NCBI RefSeq assembly: GCF_023277745.1
Contig: NZ_CP086322.1
Coordinates: 186,001 to 250,000 of the forward strand
From: Streptomyces halobius
Lineage (GTDB): Bacteria > Actinomycetota > Actinomycetes > Streptomycetales > Streptomycetaceae
Reading direction: 5' to 3'
DNA length: 64,000 bases
In this document: positions 27,697 to 37,200 of the stretch, piece after piece
How the letters are laid out: the number at the start of each line of letters is the position of its first letter
Position numbering within the stretch: position 1 is the first letter of the stretch
Position numbers and translations under genes: made by a program
The notes under the pieces: generated by a model
Databases searched by the model: none
Seen by the model: only the letters and a program-made list of their open reading frames with translations
What the model was told of the DNA's origin: nothing

Positions 27697-28428
27697 TCAA
27701 CCCCACCTCGACATCGGCCGTCGTGCCCTCGGGGCGCGGCAACCGCAGCGGTCTGCCGTGCCACCACCTGACGGGATCATGTCCGAGTGCTCCACATGCC
27801 GGACGACCGTCTCCCAGCCGCTGTCCAGCTGAACGACCAGTCGGCTCCAGCCCATGTCTGAGGGGCCACGGCCGATATGCGTCTGCGACCGGCGGTCGGT
27901 GACCGCCCGCTCGTACACACCGCTGCCCGCCACGGCTGACCGCTCCACTCCCGGAGGAGTGATCGTGCCGCGCACGGCGCAACGGGCGAACGCGTATCCC
28001 TCCGCCCAGACCGTCCAACTCGTCATAGGGAAATGGGCTTCTGTCGGGTGGAACTCCACATCGACGTGATGGACGTCGTCTGGCGACAGCACGATCTGGT
28101 AGAAGCCGTTGTGCTGCTTCCGCAGCGCGCCGATGCGGCCATAGCTGATTTCCAGTCGCCCGTGTTCCACGGCCACGGACCTGGGCAGCAGGGCATCAGG
28201 CGGTATCGGTCGCCCGTCGGCGAGTGCTTCGAGCAAGGCCGCCCGAATTAGTGCGTCCATCACCGCATCATTCGCCGTGACCGCCCGTATGGCCGCGACC
28301 GCCGTGTCATCCAGCCGCGAGCCGGCAACAGGCGCCTGCCGTCCTGCCCCGCTCAGGGCCACTGCAGCGCGTGCCGCGCGACGGCCGTTCGCCGGCGGCC
28401 TCTTTGGCCGTCCCCTGAGAAACGTCAC
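27697..28428 (-). CDS. conserved-looking protein of unknown function
   Basis: 243 residues from a GTG at 28428; a later start is possible because the first ~35 residues are Arg/Ala-rich. Residues ~45-90 are helical (IRAVTANDAVMDALIRAALL). The core contains AVEHGRLEISYGRIGALRKQ, HVDVEFHPTEAHFPMTSWTV and WAEGYAFARCAVRGTITPPG, apparently beta-rich. No signal peptide or membrane helix. I do not recognise the family. It sits alone between the isoprenoid operon and a secreted-protein gene, and its transcript ends at the hairpin at 27612-27658. Confidence 0.6.
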   Translation of the reverse strand: MTFLRGRPKRPPANGRRAARAAVALSGAGRQAPVAGSRLDDTAVAAIRAVTANDAVMDALIRAALLEALADGRPIPPDALLPRSVAVEHGRLEISYGRIGALRKQHNGFYQIVLSPDDVHHVDVEFHPTEAHFPMTSWTVWAEGYAFARCAVRGTITPPGVERSAVAGSGVYERAVTDRRSQTHIGRGPSDMGWSRLVVQLDSGWETVVRHVEHSDMIPSGGGTADRCGCRAPRARRPMSRWG

Positions 28429-28727
28429 AGAGACCGTGAGCGGATCCAGTCCTGGCCCGGTCGACGAGCAGCAGAACGACTACCGCTCCAGCCCCGGGTC
28501 GGAACACGGCACGTCGCCGCACTCCACATCCGGTGGTACCGCCCACGGGGCCAAGCCCGCACTCGTGCCGCACGCTCGCTGCTGTACTCAGGCATGAGAC
28601 CTTCCCTTTGCGGAAGACCTCGCAGCGACCTCACCAGCCGGTTTGCGGACTGGGCACCGCAGCGTGTGCCGGCGATGCCTGGCGTCGGCTCGCCGGCGCC
28701 ATCCGGCACACGCCCCATGGCGGCGGA

Positions 28728-29357
28728 TCAGGAGGCCCCGGTGGCCGAACCCGAGCCTGTACCGCTGGCACCGTCGAAGGTCCCTTGTTCCACACAGTTG
28801 GCCCGGACCTCTTCGAGCGCTGTCCCGATTCCGTCCAACATGGCTCCAGCGTAGGCACCACTGGTGATGAAACCCTCGCTGATGCTGCCCGTGATGCCGC
28901 GATCGGCCGTGGCCGTCCACACCACCGTGAGCTCTACCGTGCTGGTATCCCCGGACGGCCACTTGATCGTCCCGGTGACCTGGGTTGTCCCGTTGACGCA
29001 GTTGTTCCGGTCGATGGTGAACGTGACGACACCTTTGGCCTTGCCGTTCTCCGTGCCGGAAACCTCACAGTTCCCGGTCCCGCGATACTTGACGGGCTTA
29101 CCCGGCTCGTGCGCGTCCTCGGTGACCGCGACGCTCCACGTGCCATTGGGGCACGTGATGGAGACGACCGATGCGCCGGGTGACGACTGCAACGACGCGG
29201 CCGGGGCGCCTGCGGCCAGGACCCCGGTACCGGCCAAAGCTGCGAACAGGCCATAGATGCCCGCGTAGGTGAAGCGACGCCGCCATCCGCGTGCGGAGCC
29301 CCTCGTCTCGGCGGCGTTCTCCACCACGCCGCTGTGGACCTTTTCTTCGGCTGACAT
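28728..29357 (-). CDS. small secreted or membrane-anchored beta-rich protein
   Basis: 209 residues. A charged N-terminus (about 30 residues, with GWRRRFTY) precedes one hydrophobic segment (AGIYGLFAALAGTGVLAAGA) that acts as signal peptide or anchor. The exported part is Thr/Gly/Val-rich with four Cys (ITCPNGT, GTGNCEVSG, RNNCVNG, RANCVEQ), compatible with two disulphides. TGTIKWPSGDTSTVELTVVW resembles GTIFWNNKSKSTVEWTLRNV in the secreted protein at 51308-51832, and both are followed by a glycine-rich [IL]xGxxxxGxF segment. The family is unrecognised. Its last residues are Gly/Ser-rich. Confidence 0.7.
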   Translation of the reverse strand: MSAEEKVHSGVVENAAETRGSARGWRRRFTYAGIYGLFAALAGTGVLAAGAPAASLQSSPGASVVSITCPNGTWSVAVTEDAHEPGKPVKYRGTGNCEVSGTENGKAKGVVTFTIDRNNCVNGTTQVTGTIKWPSGDTSTVELTVVWTATADRGITGSISEGFITSGAYAGAMLDGIGTALEEVRANCVEQGTFDGASGTGSGSATGAS

Positions 29358-29767
29358 ACCACCCTCCCGATATCACTGACAGTGGCAAACCCCCCCGAAC
29401 CCGCCCTGATGGATTCAAGGAATGAGAGGTGAGCGAGAAACATGAGTTCACACACCTCACAGCCGTCAATCCGTTGCCGCGTCAGAGCTGACGGCAAAAG
29501 CGACGCCGTCCAGTCTACTCAGCCATAGATCTTTTAACATGGGGAAAACATGTGGAACTTCTTTTCGATTCCCATCAACTGGTAAGGAACTGCTGGAATT
29601 TGGCAAGAGAATCCAGCGTTACGGGAACCTAGAGAAGTGAAAGTTGAGGCCGGAGGGCCCCGAAAGGAGGACTGTTCTATTGCTCAGCCCCACTGGACAC
29701 TTGACCGCGCCTTATGTGGTGGGCGGACGATGATCCGTATATGGGCCGGGATACGTGGAGTGGAATT
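29358..29767. other. intergenic stretch with an AT-rich core
   Basis: Between the secreted-protein start and the IS5 remnant there is no supportable gene. The core at about 29505-29620 is clearly less GC-rich than the surroundings, with ttttaac and aaaaca tracts. It may hold promoters or mark foreign DNA. Confidence 0.4.
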
Positions 29768-29985
29768 GTGGGAGATCACGAGGCCGTTGATCCCGCCGTA
29801 CGAAGGTGCGGCCACAGGGCGGCGGAACACAGGACATGCCTGATGAGACGGCATTCGCAGCGATCGCCTACCTGCTGGTCAGCGGCTGCGCCCGGCGCGC
29901 TCTGCCGCCGTGCTTCGGGATATCGAAATCGACCGCTCATCGCCGGTTCATGATCTGGTCGCTGCATACCCCGGAAACCACCTGA
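29768..29985 (+). pseudogene. IS5-family transposase, N-terminal remnant
   Basis: The plus strand reads LWEITRPLIPPYEGAATGRR and RNTGHA followed by stops, and in the next frame DETAFAAIAYLLVSGCARRA and LPPCFGISKSTAHRRFMIWS. This matches the N-terminal DUF4096-like region of IS5 transposases (LW....PLIPP...RPQGGG....D...F.AI.YVL.SGC.WR.LP..FG.SK.TVHRRF..W). It is frameshifted and ends after 70 residues. Confidence 0.7.
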
Positions 29986-30063
29986 CGGTACCCGTCACAG
30001 ATCTCGCACACTGACCGGGAGATCTTCGACCACGGCAGATTGAATCGGTGCGGGCCCCTCCCT

Positions 30064-30105
30064 CGTCTGTGCGACGTGCTCACGCGTCTGTGCGACGTGC
30101 TCACG
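30064..30105. repeat. 21-bp direct repeat, two copies
   Basis: The unit cgtctgtgcgacgtgctcac plus a final g is present twice in perfect tandem. It lies in a region without genes, next to the IS5 remnant. Each unit contains gtgcgac, but I see no known binding site. Confidence 0.7.
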
Positions 30106-30384
30106 CCTCGACCGCGTCAGCGGCCCCACCGACACCGAATCCGGCAACCGCACATCAGACGACGGCCTCACCCACTCAGCACGCGGCACGTCACGAGGAT
30201 ACTCAGAAATTATTAACTGAACGGTACGATAGGCCAAGTACATGATGCTGCTCGACCTAAGGGCGCGGGCACTGCTGTAAGCCTGGTCCGCACTTCTTTG
30301 CGCCCCGTCCACTCATCTGGCCGGAGACCGGCAACCTGCTCACAATCCTTGTAGCGGGGAATTCACCGATCTGGAGGAGTCGTC

Positions 30385-30770
30385 ATGCGGCGGATACGAA
30401 ACTTGGTCGCGCTTCCACCGGTCCTGGTGACCGCCGCTTTCGCAACCGCGCTGGTCTTTGCTCCGGCAGCCTCGGCCAACCCAGTGAGCGCACCGGCTCT
30501 CAGTGCACAGGGCTGCAACCAGAACCCCGATGGCAGCTTCACGTGCCCAGCGGTGTGATCACCGTTCCGGGCGTCGGCAGCGGCTCGTGTACCGGGGGTA
30601 CCGGGGCCTTCGGCCTGTCCGGCACCACGCTGTCAGGCAACGGCACCTGCTCCGGTAACGGTGCCGCCGGTCCGTTCACCGGCTCGTTCACCACCTCCGG
30701 CTCCGGCTCCATCAGCGCCCCTCGCCGCGACTCGGACGCTGCAAAGAATGACGGAGATCTACTGACCTGA
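30385..30770 (+). pseudogene. small secreted protein with one frameshift
   Basis: An ATG at 30385 with GGAGGAG seven bases upstream starts a signal peptide (RRIRNLVALPPVLVTAAFAT, then FAPAASA), followed by QGCNQNPDGSFTCPAV and a stop at 30558. Adding one base in the CCC at 30546-30548 restores PSGVITVPGVGSGSCTGGTG, then Gly/Ser/Thr-rich sequence with LSGNGTCSGNGAAGPFTG, to a stop at 30770. The intact protein would be about 128 residues with a Cys-containing beta-rich body similar in style to the protein at 28728-29357. Either a recent pseudogene or a sequencing error. Confidence 0.65.
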
Positions 30771-30913
30771 GTCAGGTTCTCTGGTGGTTCTCAGGAGCTG
30801 TCTGGGCTTACGGAAGGGGCAGGTCTCCTCGTGCAGGGCCTGGACCACGCGAGCGTAAGCCATCTCGCTGGTGACTGACGTCCAACAGAGATCACTAACG
30901 CGGGTCCGGTGAG

Positions 30914-31063
30914 TCACGCTCGCAGCCACAGACGCACCGCTGCGGCGGTGACCGGGCCCTGAAATACATAGGCTCTCTTATCGTACCTGGTCGGTACGCC
31001 CGAAAAGCCCTTGAGCGCATTGATGCTCCGCCAGTTTTCGTTCCTGCGCGCGTACAACTCCCG
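30914..31063 (-). pseudogene. IS5-type transposase, C-terminal remnant
   Basis: The minus strand reads ENWRSINALKGFSGVPTRYD and KRAYVFQGPVTAAAVRLWLR, ending in a stop. This is the C-terminal signature of IS5-type transposases (E..F..LK..R..ATRYDK....F......AA...WLR). It lies 220 bases upstream of the polyketide synthase and is in the opposite orientation to the N-terminal scrap at 29768. Confidence 0.7.
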
Positions 31064-31286
31064 CTGGAAACCAGGAGCCTGCCGCCTGACCTGCCACGGT
31101 GCGGCGGTGGGACCGCTGGTCACGACGCCCATTGCACTGTCGGCACCACTGGGCAGCGGCGGTGCCGAGCCATGCAAGCCGCCGTCTCCGAGGTCACGCC
31201 TTTCACACGGAAGGGGAAAGTGGCGGAGCCTTCAGAGCCGCTGGCTTCCCGCTCTGTAGACCCCGGCACCACGTAAGGAAACGCGT

Positions 31287-34200
31287 ATGAGCGCCAGCAA
31301 CACCGCTAGCCGGTTCCAGCCGATCGCCATTGTGGGAGCCGCATGCCGATTGCCGGGTGACATCAGCGATTTGGACGGGTTGTGGCAAGCGCTGGAAGAG
31401 GGCCGGGACCTGATCGGTGAAGCGCCCGCCGAACGGTTCGACGCCACCCGGTTCATCGATACGAGCATGCCGCGCACCGGCAAGAGCTACACCGCTGCGG
31501 GCGGATTCCTGTCCGATGTCGCCTCCTTCGATGCCGAGTACTTCGGCATCACGCCCAAGGAGGCCACGCAGATGGACCCCCAGCACCGGCTGCTGCTGGA
31601 GCTGGCGGCGGAGGCGCTGGACGACGCTGCGATCGCCCCGCGAGCGCTGGCGGGTTCGGACACCGGTGTCTACGTCGGGATCTGTGACGCCTCGTACGGC
31701 GCTCTGCAGATGATGAGGCCGCGCTCGGTGAACGCCTACACCATGGCCGGAGCCGCGTCCTCACTGGCGGCGAACCGCCTCTCGCACTGCCTGGACCTGC
31801 GCGGCCCCAGTATGGCGATCGATACGGCCTGCTCGTCCTCACTGGTGGCACTGGACCGCGCGTGCCGCACACTGTGGGACGGGACCAGTCGTACGGTGCT
31901 GGCCGGGGGTGCGAACGTGCTGCTCAGCCCGTATCACTATGTGGGGTTCTCGCAGGCGTCCATGCTCTCGAAGCAGGGCAAGTGCGCGGCCTTCTCCGCC
32001 GAGGCGGATGGTTTTGTACGGGCGGAGGGCGGCGGGCTGGTGGTCCTCAAGAGGCTGGCGGACGCGCGGGCCGACGGTGACCGGGTGCACGGGGTGATCC
32101 TCGGCAGCGGCGCCAACAGCGACGGCCGCACCGCGGGTATCTCCCTGCCCAACTCCGAGGCTCAGGAAGATTTGTTGTGCGAGGTATACGAGCAAGCGGG
32201 CGTCCTCCCGGACGAGTTGGTGTATCTGGAGGCGCACGGCACCGGCACTCTGGTCGGGGATCCGTCCGAGTGCCGTGCCATCGGCCATGCGCTGGGGGCC
32301 CGTCGGCGGGCGGGGGCGTTGCCGATCGGGTCGGTGAAGTCGAACCTGGGCCACCTGGAACCCGCCTCCGGCATCACCGGGCTGCTCAAGGCGCTGCTGG
32401 TGCTGCGCCACGGCACCGCCCCGGCTTCGCTGCACACCCAACCGCCCAACGCCGACATCGATTTCGCCGGACTGAACCTGGCACCGGTGGCGCACGCACT
32501 GCCGCTGCGAGCCACGTCGCGACCGGTGGTGGGCGTCAACTCCTTTGGCTTCGGCGGTGCCAACGCCCACGTCATCGTCGGCGCCGCCCCGGCGGTACCG
32601 GACGGCGCGGGCGCAGCGGAAGAGGCCACGGGCGCACCTCGGCCGGTGTTGGTATCGGCGCGCACCCCGCAGGCGCTCCGCGAGGCAGTGGCCCGCATGG
32701 CCGAGCGGCTGGCGCAGGCCGAGCCGGATCGGTTCTACGACCTCGCCTACACCGCGACCATGCGACGCGGCGCTCACCGGCACCGGGCGGTAGTGATCGC
32801 GGACGGGCCGGGGAAGGCGGCCGACCGGCTGGCGGCGATGTTCCCGGGAGAAGAGGCCGAGGAGGCGCACGGGGAGAGCGGCGGGGCGGTCGGAGAGGCG
32901 ACGGAGCACGGCCGGGTGGCGTTTGTCTTCTCCGGCAATGGGTCGCAGTGGGCGGGCATGGGCGCCGACCTCGTGGACGGTGACGGGCCCTTCTCCGCAG
33001 CCCTCGCGGCCGTGGATACGGCGCTGCTGCCGCATCTGGGCTGGTCGGTGGCGGAGAAGCTGGGCACGGTCACCGAGGCCGACTTGGCGGCGACCGAGGT
33101 CGCCCAGCCGTTGCTGTTCGCCGTGCAGGTCGCCGTGGCGGCCGTGCTGCGTGAGAGCGGTATCACCCCGTCCGCCGTGCTCGGGCACAGCGTGGGCGAG
33201 GTGGCCGCCGCCCATGTGGCTGGCGCACTGAGCCTTGCGCAGGCGGCGCGGGTCATCGCGGAGCGCTCCCGCGCCCAGGCGGGGACGGCCGGTTGCGGCC
33301 GGATGGCGGCCCTCGCTCTGCCGCAGGCAAAGGCCGCCGAGGCCCTCGCCGGCTACCCGGAGTTGGCGGTGGCGGCGGTCAACTCGGACCGGGACGTGAC
33401 CGTCTCGGGGCCCGAGCCCGGGCTGCTGCGCCTTGCCGCCGATATGCGCGCCCAGGACACCGTCTGCACGGTGCTGGAGCTGGACTACGCCTTCCACAGC
33501 GCCGCCATGGATCCCCTCCACGAGCCGCTGCTGCGGGCCCTGGACGGCTTGGCGCCCTCACCGGCCCGCGTGCCGCTGTACTCCACGGTGACGGGACAGC
33601 GGATCGACGGCACTGAGCTGGACGCCGCCTACTGGTGGCAGAACGTGCGCGAACCCGTGCAGTTCGCTTCCGCGGTCGACGCCGCCGTGGAGCACGGTGT
33701 GGACATCTTCGTGGAGGTCGGGCCGCACCCGGTCCTGCGGCCGTATCTGCGCCGGGCCACCGGTCGGACTCGCGCCGGGACCTTGGCCGTCGTGCCCACG
33801 CTGCGGCGCGCGACGGACGGCGGCCAGGCGCTGCACGAGGCAGTTGAGGCGACGATGGCCGCCGGCGCCGACATCGACTGGACGGGGTACTTCCCCCACC
33901 CGGCCCGGGTCGTGGACCTCCCCTCCTACCCCTGGCAGCGCGAGCGCCACTGGAACGGCACCCCGCACGACTGGGTGCGCAGCAGCGGCGACGGCCAGGT
34001 GGAGCACCCCCTGCTGGGGGAGCGGATGCCCGGCCCGTACCCGGTGTGGCACGGCGCCGTCGAACCGGCGCTGGTGTCGTGGATGGCCGATCACAAGCTG
34101 GCCGGGTCGGTCGTCGTACCCGCCACCGCCTATCTGGAGATGGTCCTGGCGGCGGGCGAGCGGGCGCTGGGGACGGCGGTGTCGGTGGACCGTATGGACA

Positions 34201-37200
34201 TCAGCAGCCCGCTGACCGTGCCCTGGGCCGAAGCGTCCAGCGTCCACACTCAGCTCGCACTGAACCCGGATGACGGAGTGGTGACCATCTCCAGCACTGA
34301 TGAGGGCACCCGCGATCCGCGGCCACATGTGCGCGCACGAGTCCGTCGACGCATCGGCAGCGCCCCCGGCCCCGTGGACCTGGCCGGCCCCCGGGCCCGC
34401 TGCACGCGCCACATCGCCGCCGCCGACCAGTACACGTCGCTGGCGGAGCGAGGGCTGATGTACGGCCCCGCATTCCAGGTGCTGACCGAGCTGCACGTGG
34501 GGTCGGGCGAGGTGCTGGCCGCCTACCAACAGACCGACCCGAAACAACAGTTCACGGCGGGCCCCAGGCTGCTCGACGGCGCGCTCCAGGCCGGTGCACC
34601 GTTGCTGGAGGGGATCACGGCCGACGGCGATGCCTACCTGCCCTCGGCCTTCGAAGCCGTTCACGTCTGGCGTGCTCCCACCGCCAAGGGCCTTGTGCAC
34701 GTACGCGAGCGGTCCTGTGCCCCGGCCGAGGTGTGCTGGGACATCACCGTCACCGACGAGGACGGCACGGTCACCGTCGAGCTGGAAGGCTGCCGACTGC
34801 GCCGCCTCACCAGCCCCGTGCATGCACCTGTGACCCGGCAACACACCGTGCTCCGCGCCGCCCCGCATACCGACACCCCGGCCGCCCCGAGCCCACTGCC
34901 CGCCTCCCGGCTGATTGTCGACGCCTGCGAGGAACGGATCGCGGAACTGCGCCGGGCCTGGCGGCCGTTGAGGTGTGCCGAGGCGGTGGAATGGGTCCAG
35001 GAGTACTTCGCCACACGTATCGCGACAGCCCTAGCGGACCTTCTAGCCGATCCTGCCGAGCACTTCACGCCGGCGGAGCTGACGGCGGCAGGTGTGCTGG
35101 AGAAGCACATTCCCCTGTTGGAGCTGGAGCTGCCGGTCCTGGAGCGGCACGGTTTCGTCACCCGCACGGCACCTGGCAACTGGAAGCTGACGTCCGCCGA
35201 ACGTCCGTCTCCGGACACGCTCAGCACAGGATTGTCGGAGGTTCCCGCCTTCGGAAACGACGCAGCGCTGGCGGTGCGCAATGGTGCGCAGAGCGTGCCG
35301 CTGCTCCGCGGAGAATGCGACCCGCTGGAGACGCTGACCGGCGAGGGCGCGGGATACGCCCTGGAGCTGTTCTACGACACCGCCCCCTTCTCCCGTTTCC
35401 ACAACCGCATCGCGCAGGCGTTCATCGGCGAAATGGCGCGGTGCTGGCCGGCCGACCGCCCGCTGCGCGTCCTCGAAGTCGGCGCCGGCACCGGCGGCCT
35501 GGCCAGCGCCCTGCTCCCCGTTCTGCCGGCCGACCGCACCACGTATCTGTATACAGACCTGTCCGCGTTCTTCCTCCCGCGCGCCCAACAGCGTTTCGCG
35601 CGTTACGACTTCGTGCGGTACCGCACCTTCGACCTCGACGTGGATCCACAAGAGCAGGACCTGGTTGAGGGCGGCTTCGACCTCGTGGTCGCCGCCAACG
35701 CCCTACACACCTGCAAGGACCTCACCGCCACCCTGGAGCGGATCGCCGCCCTCCTGGCCCCCGGTGGCCGACTTCTAAGCGTCGAGACCCATAACCCTGC
35801 GACGCTGCTCCCCTGGTTCTGGGCCGTGGACGGCTTCTGGCACCACCACACCGACCGTGAGCTGCGCCCGCGCTCCGTCCTGCTGCCCCGGGAAGAATGG
35901 CCACCGCTGCTGGAGCGGTGCGGCTTCACCGATATCGTCCAGACCGGGGACGACTGCGAGTCGGACCTCACCTCCGCCTCCGTCGTGCTGGCCACCGCTT
36001 CCCAAAGGCCCCAGGAACCACCGCCTGCACCTCCCGCCGACCTGGAAAGCGCGGCTTTCGTCATCGTCACCGAAAAGCCCGCCGAGGAGCCGCTCGCCGA
36101 CTCCGTAGCGGAGCTGCTCGCCGCCGGCGGACGGAATGCAGTGCGTCTCGTCCAGGCCGATGAGGACGTACAGGAGTGGCAACGCGGCATCGGTAAGACG
36201 GTCGAGGAGCTCCACCTGGTGCTGATCCTGGCCGACAGCGCACCCTCCGACGTGGGCGAACTCACCGAACACACCGCCCAACGGGCCACTCTGCTGCGCA
36301 GCTTGGCGCAGGCCCATGAAGGCTGCCGCACGTCGCTGTGGCTGGTGACCCGTCCCAGCGGCGCCCTCCCCGCTCCCGAGCGCGCCCAGGCGCCCGCCGA
36401 TGCCGCGGCGTGGGGCATCGCCCGCACAATGGACAACGAGTACCCGGACCTGGCCGTGCGGCGTATCAGTCTCGACCGGTCCGGCGCCCCGGCGGCCGAT
36501 GCCTACCGGCTGGCCGGCGAACTGCTTGCGCCCTCGGACGAAGACGAGGTCCTCCTCACCCGCCAGGGGCGTTTCGTTCCCCGCGAGATGCCGCTGCCCG
36601 CCACACCCGCCCGTGCCGCGGACCACTACTCCCTGGACGTCCACAGCCCCGGCCTCTCCTACATCCTCGGCTGGAAGGCGGCCGAGCCCCGGGAACCAGG
36701 CGCAGGGGAGGTCACGGTGGCCGTGCGGGCCGCCGCGCTGAACTATCGCGACAGCATGTACGTGACGGGGCTGCTGCCGGCCGAAGCCATTGAAGGGACC
36801 CCGTACACCGCACCCGGTATGGAGTGCGCCGGCATCGTCACCGCCGTGGGGGCCGGGGTCAGCACGCCGGCCGTCGGCGACCGCGTCTTCGGCCTGGCGC
36901 CCGCGGCACTAGCCTCCCACGTGACGACCCCGGCCCAGGGGGTGCGGCACATCCCTGACGGCATGAGCTTCGAGGCGGCGGCGACCCTTCCGGTGGCCTT
37001 CTCCACCGTGCACTACAGCCTGGAGCACCTGGCCCGGCTCCGGCCGGGAGAGACGGTCCTGGTCCACGGCGGCGCCGGCGGTGTCGGGCTGGCCGCACTC
37101 CAATTCGCCCGAACGCGCGGTGCGCACGTCGTCGCCACCGCGGGCAACGAGACCAAACGCGATCTGCTGCGTTTTCTCGGCGCCGAGCAGGTGCTGGACT

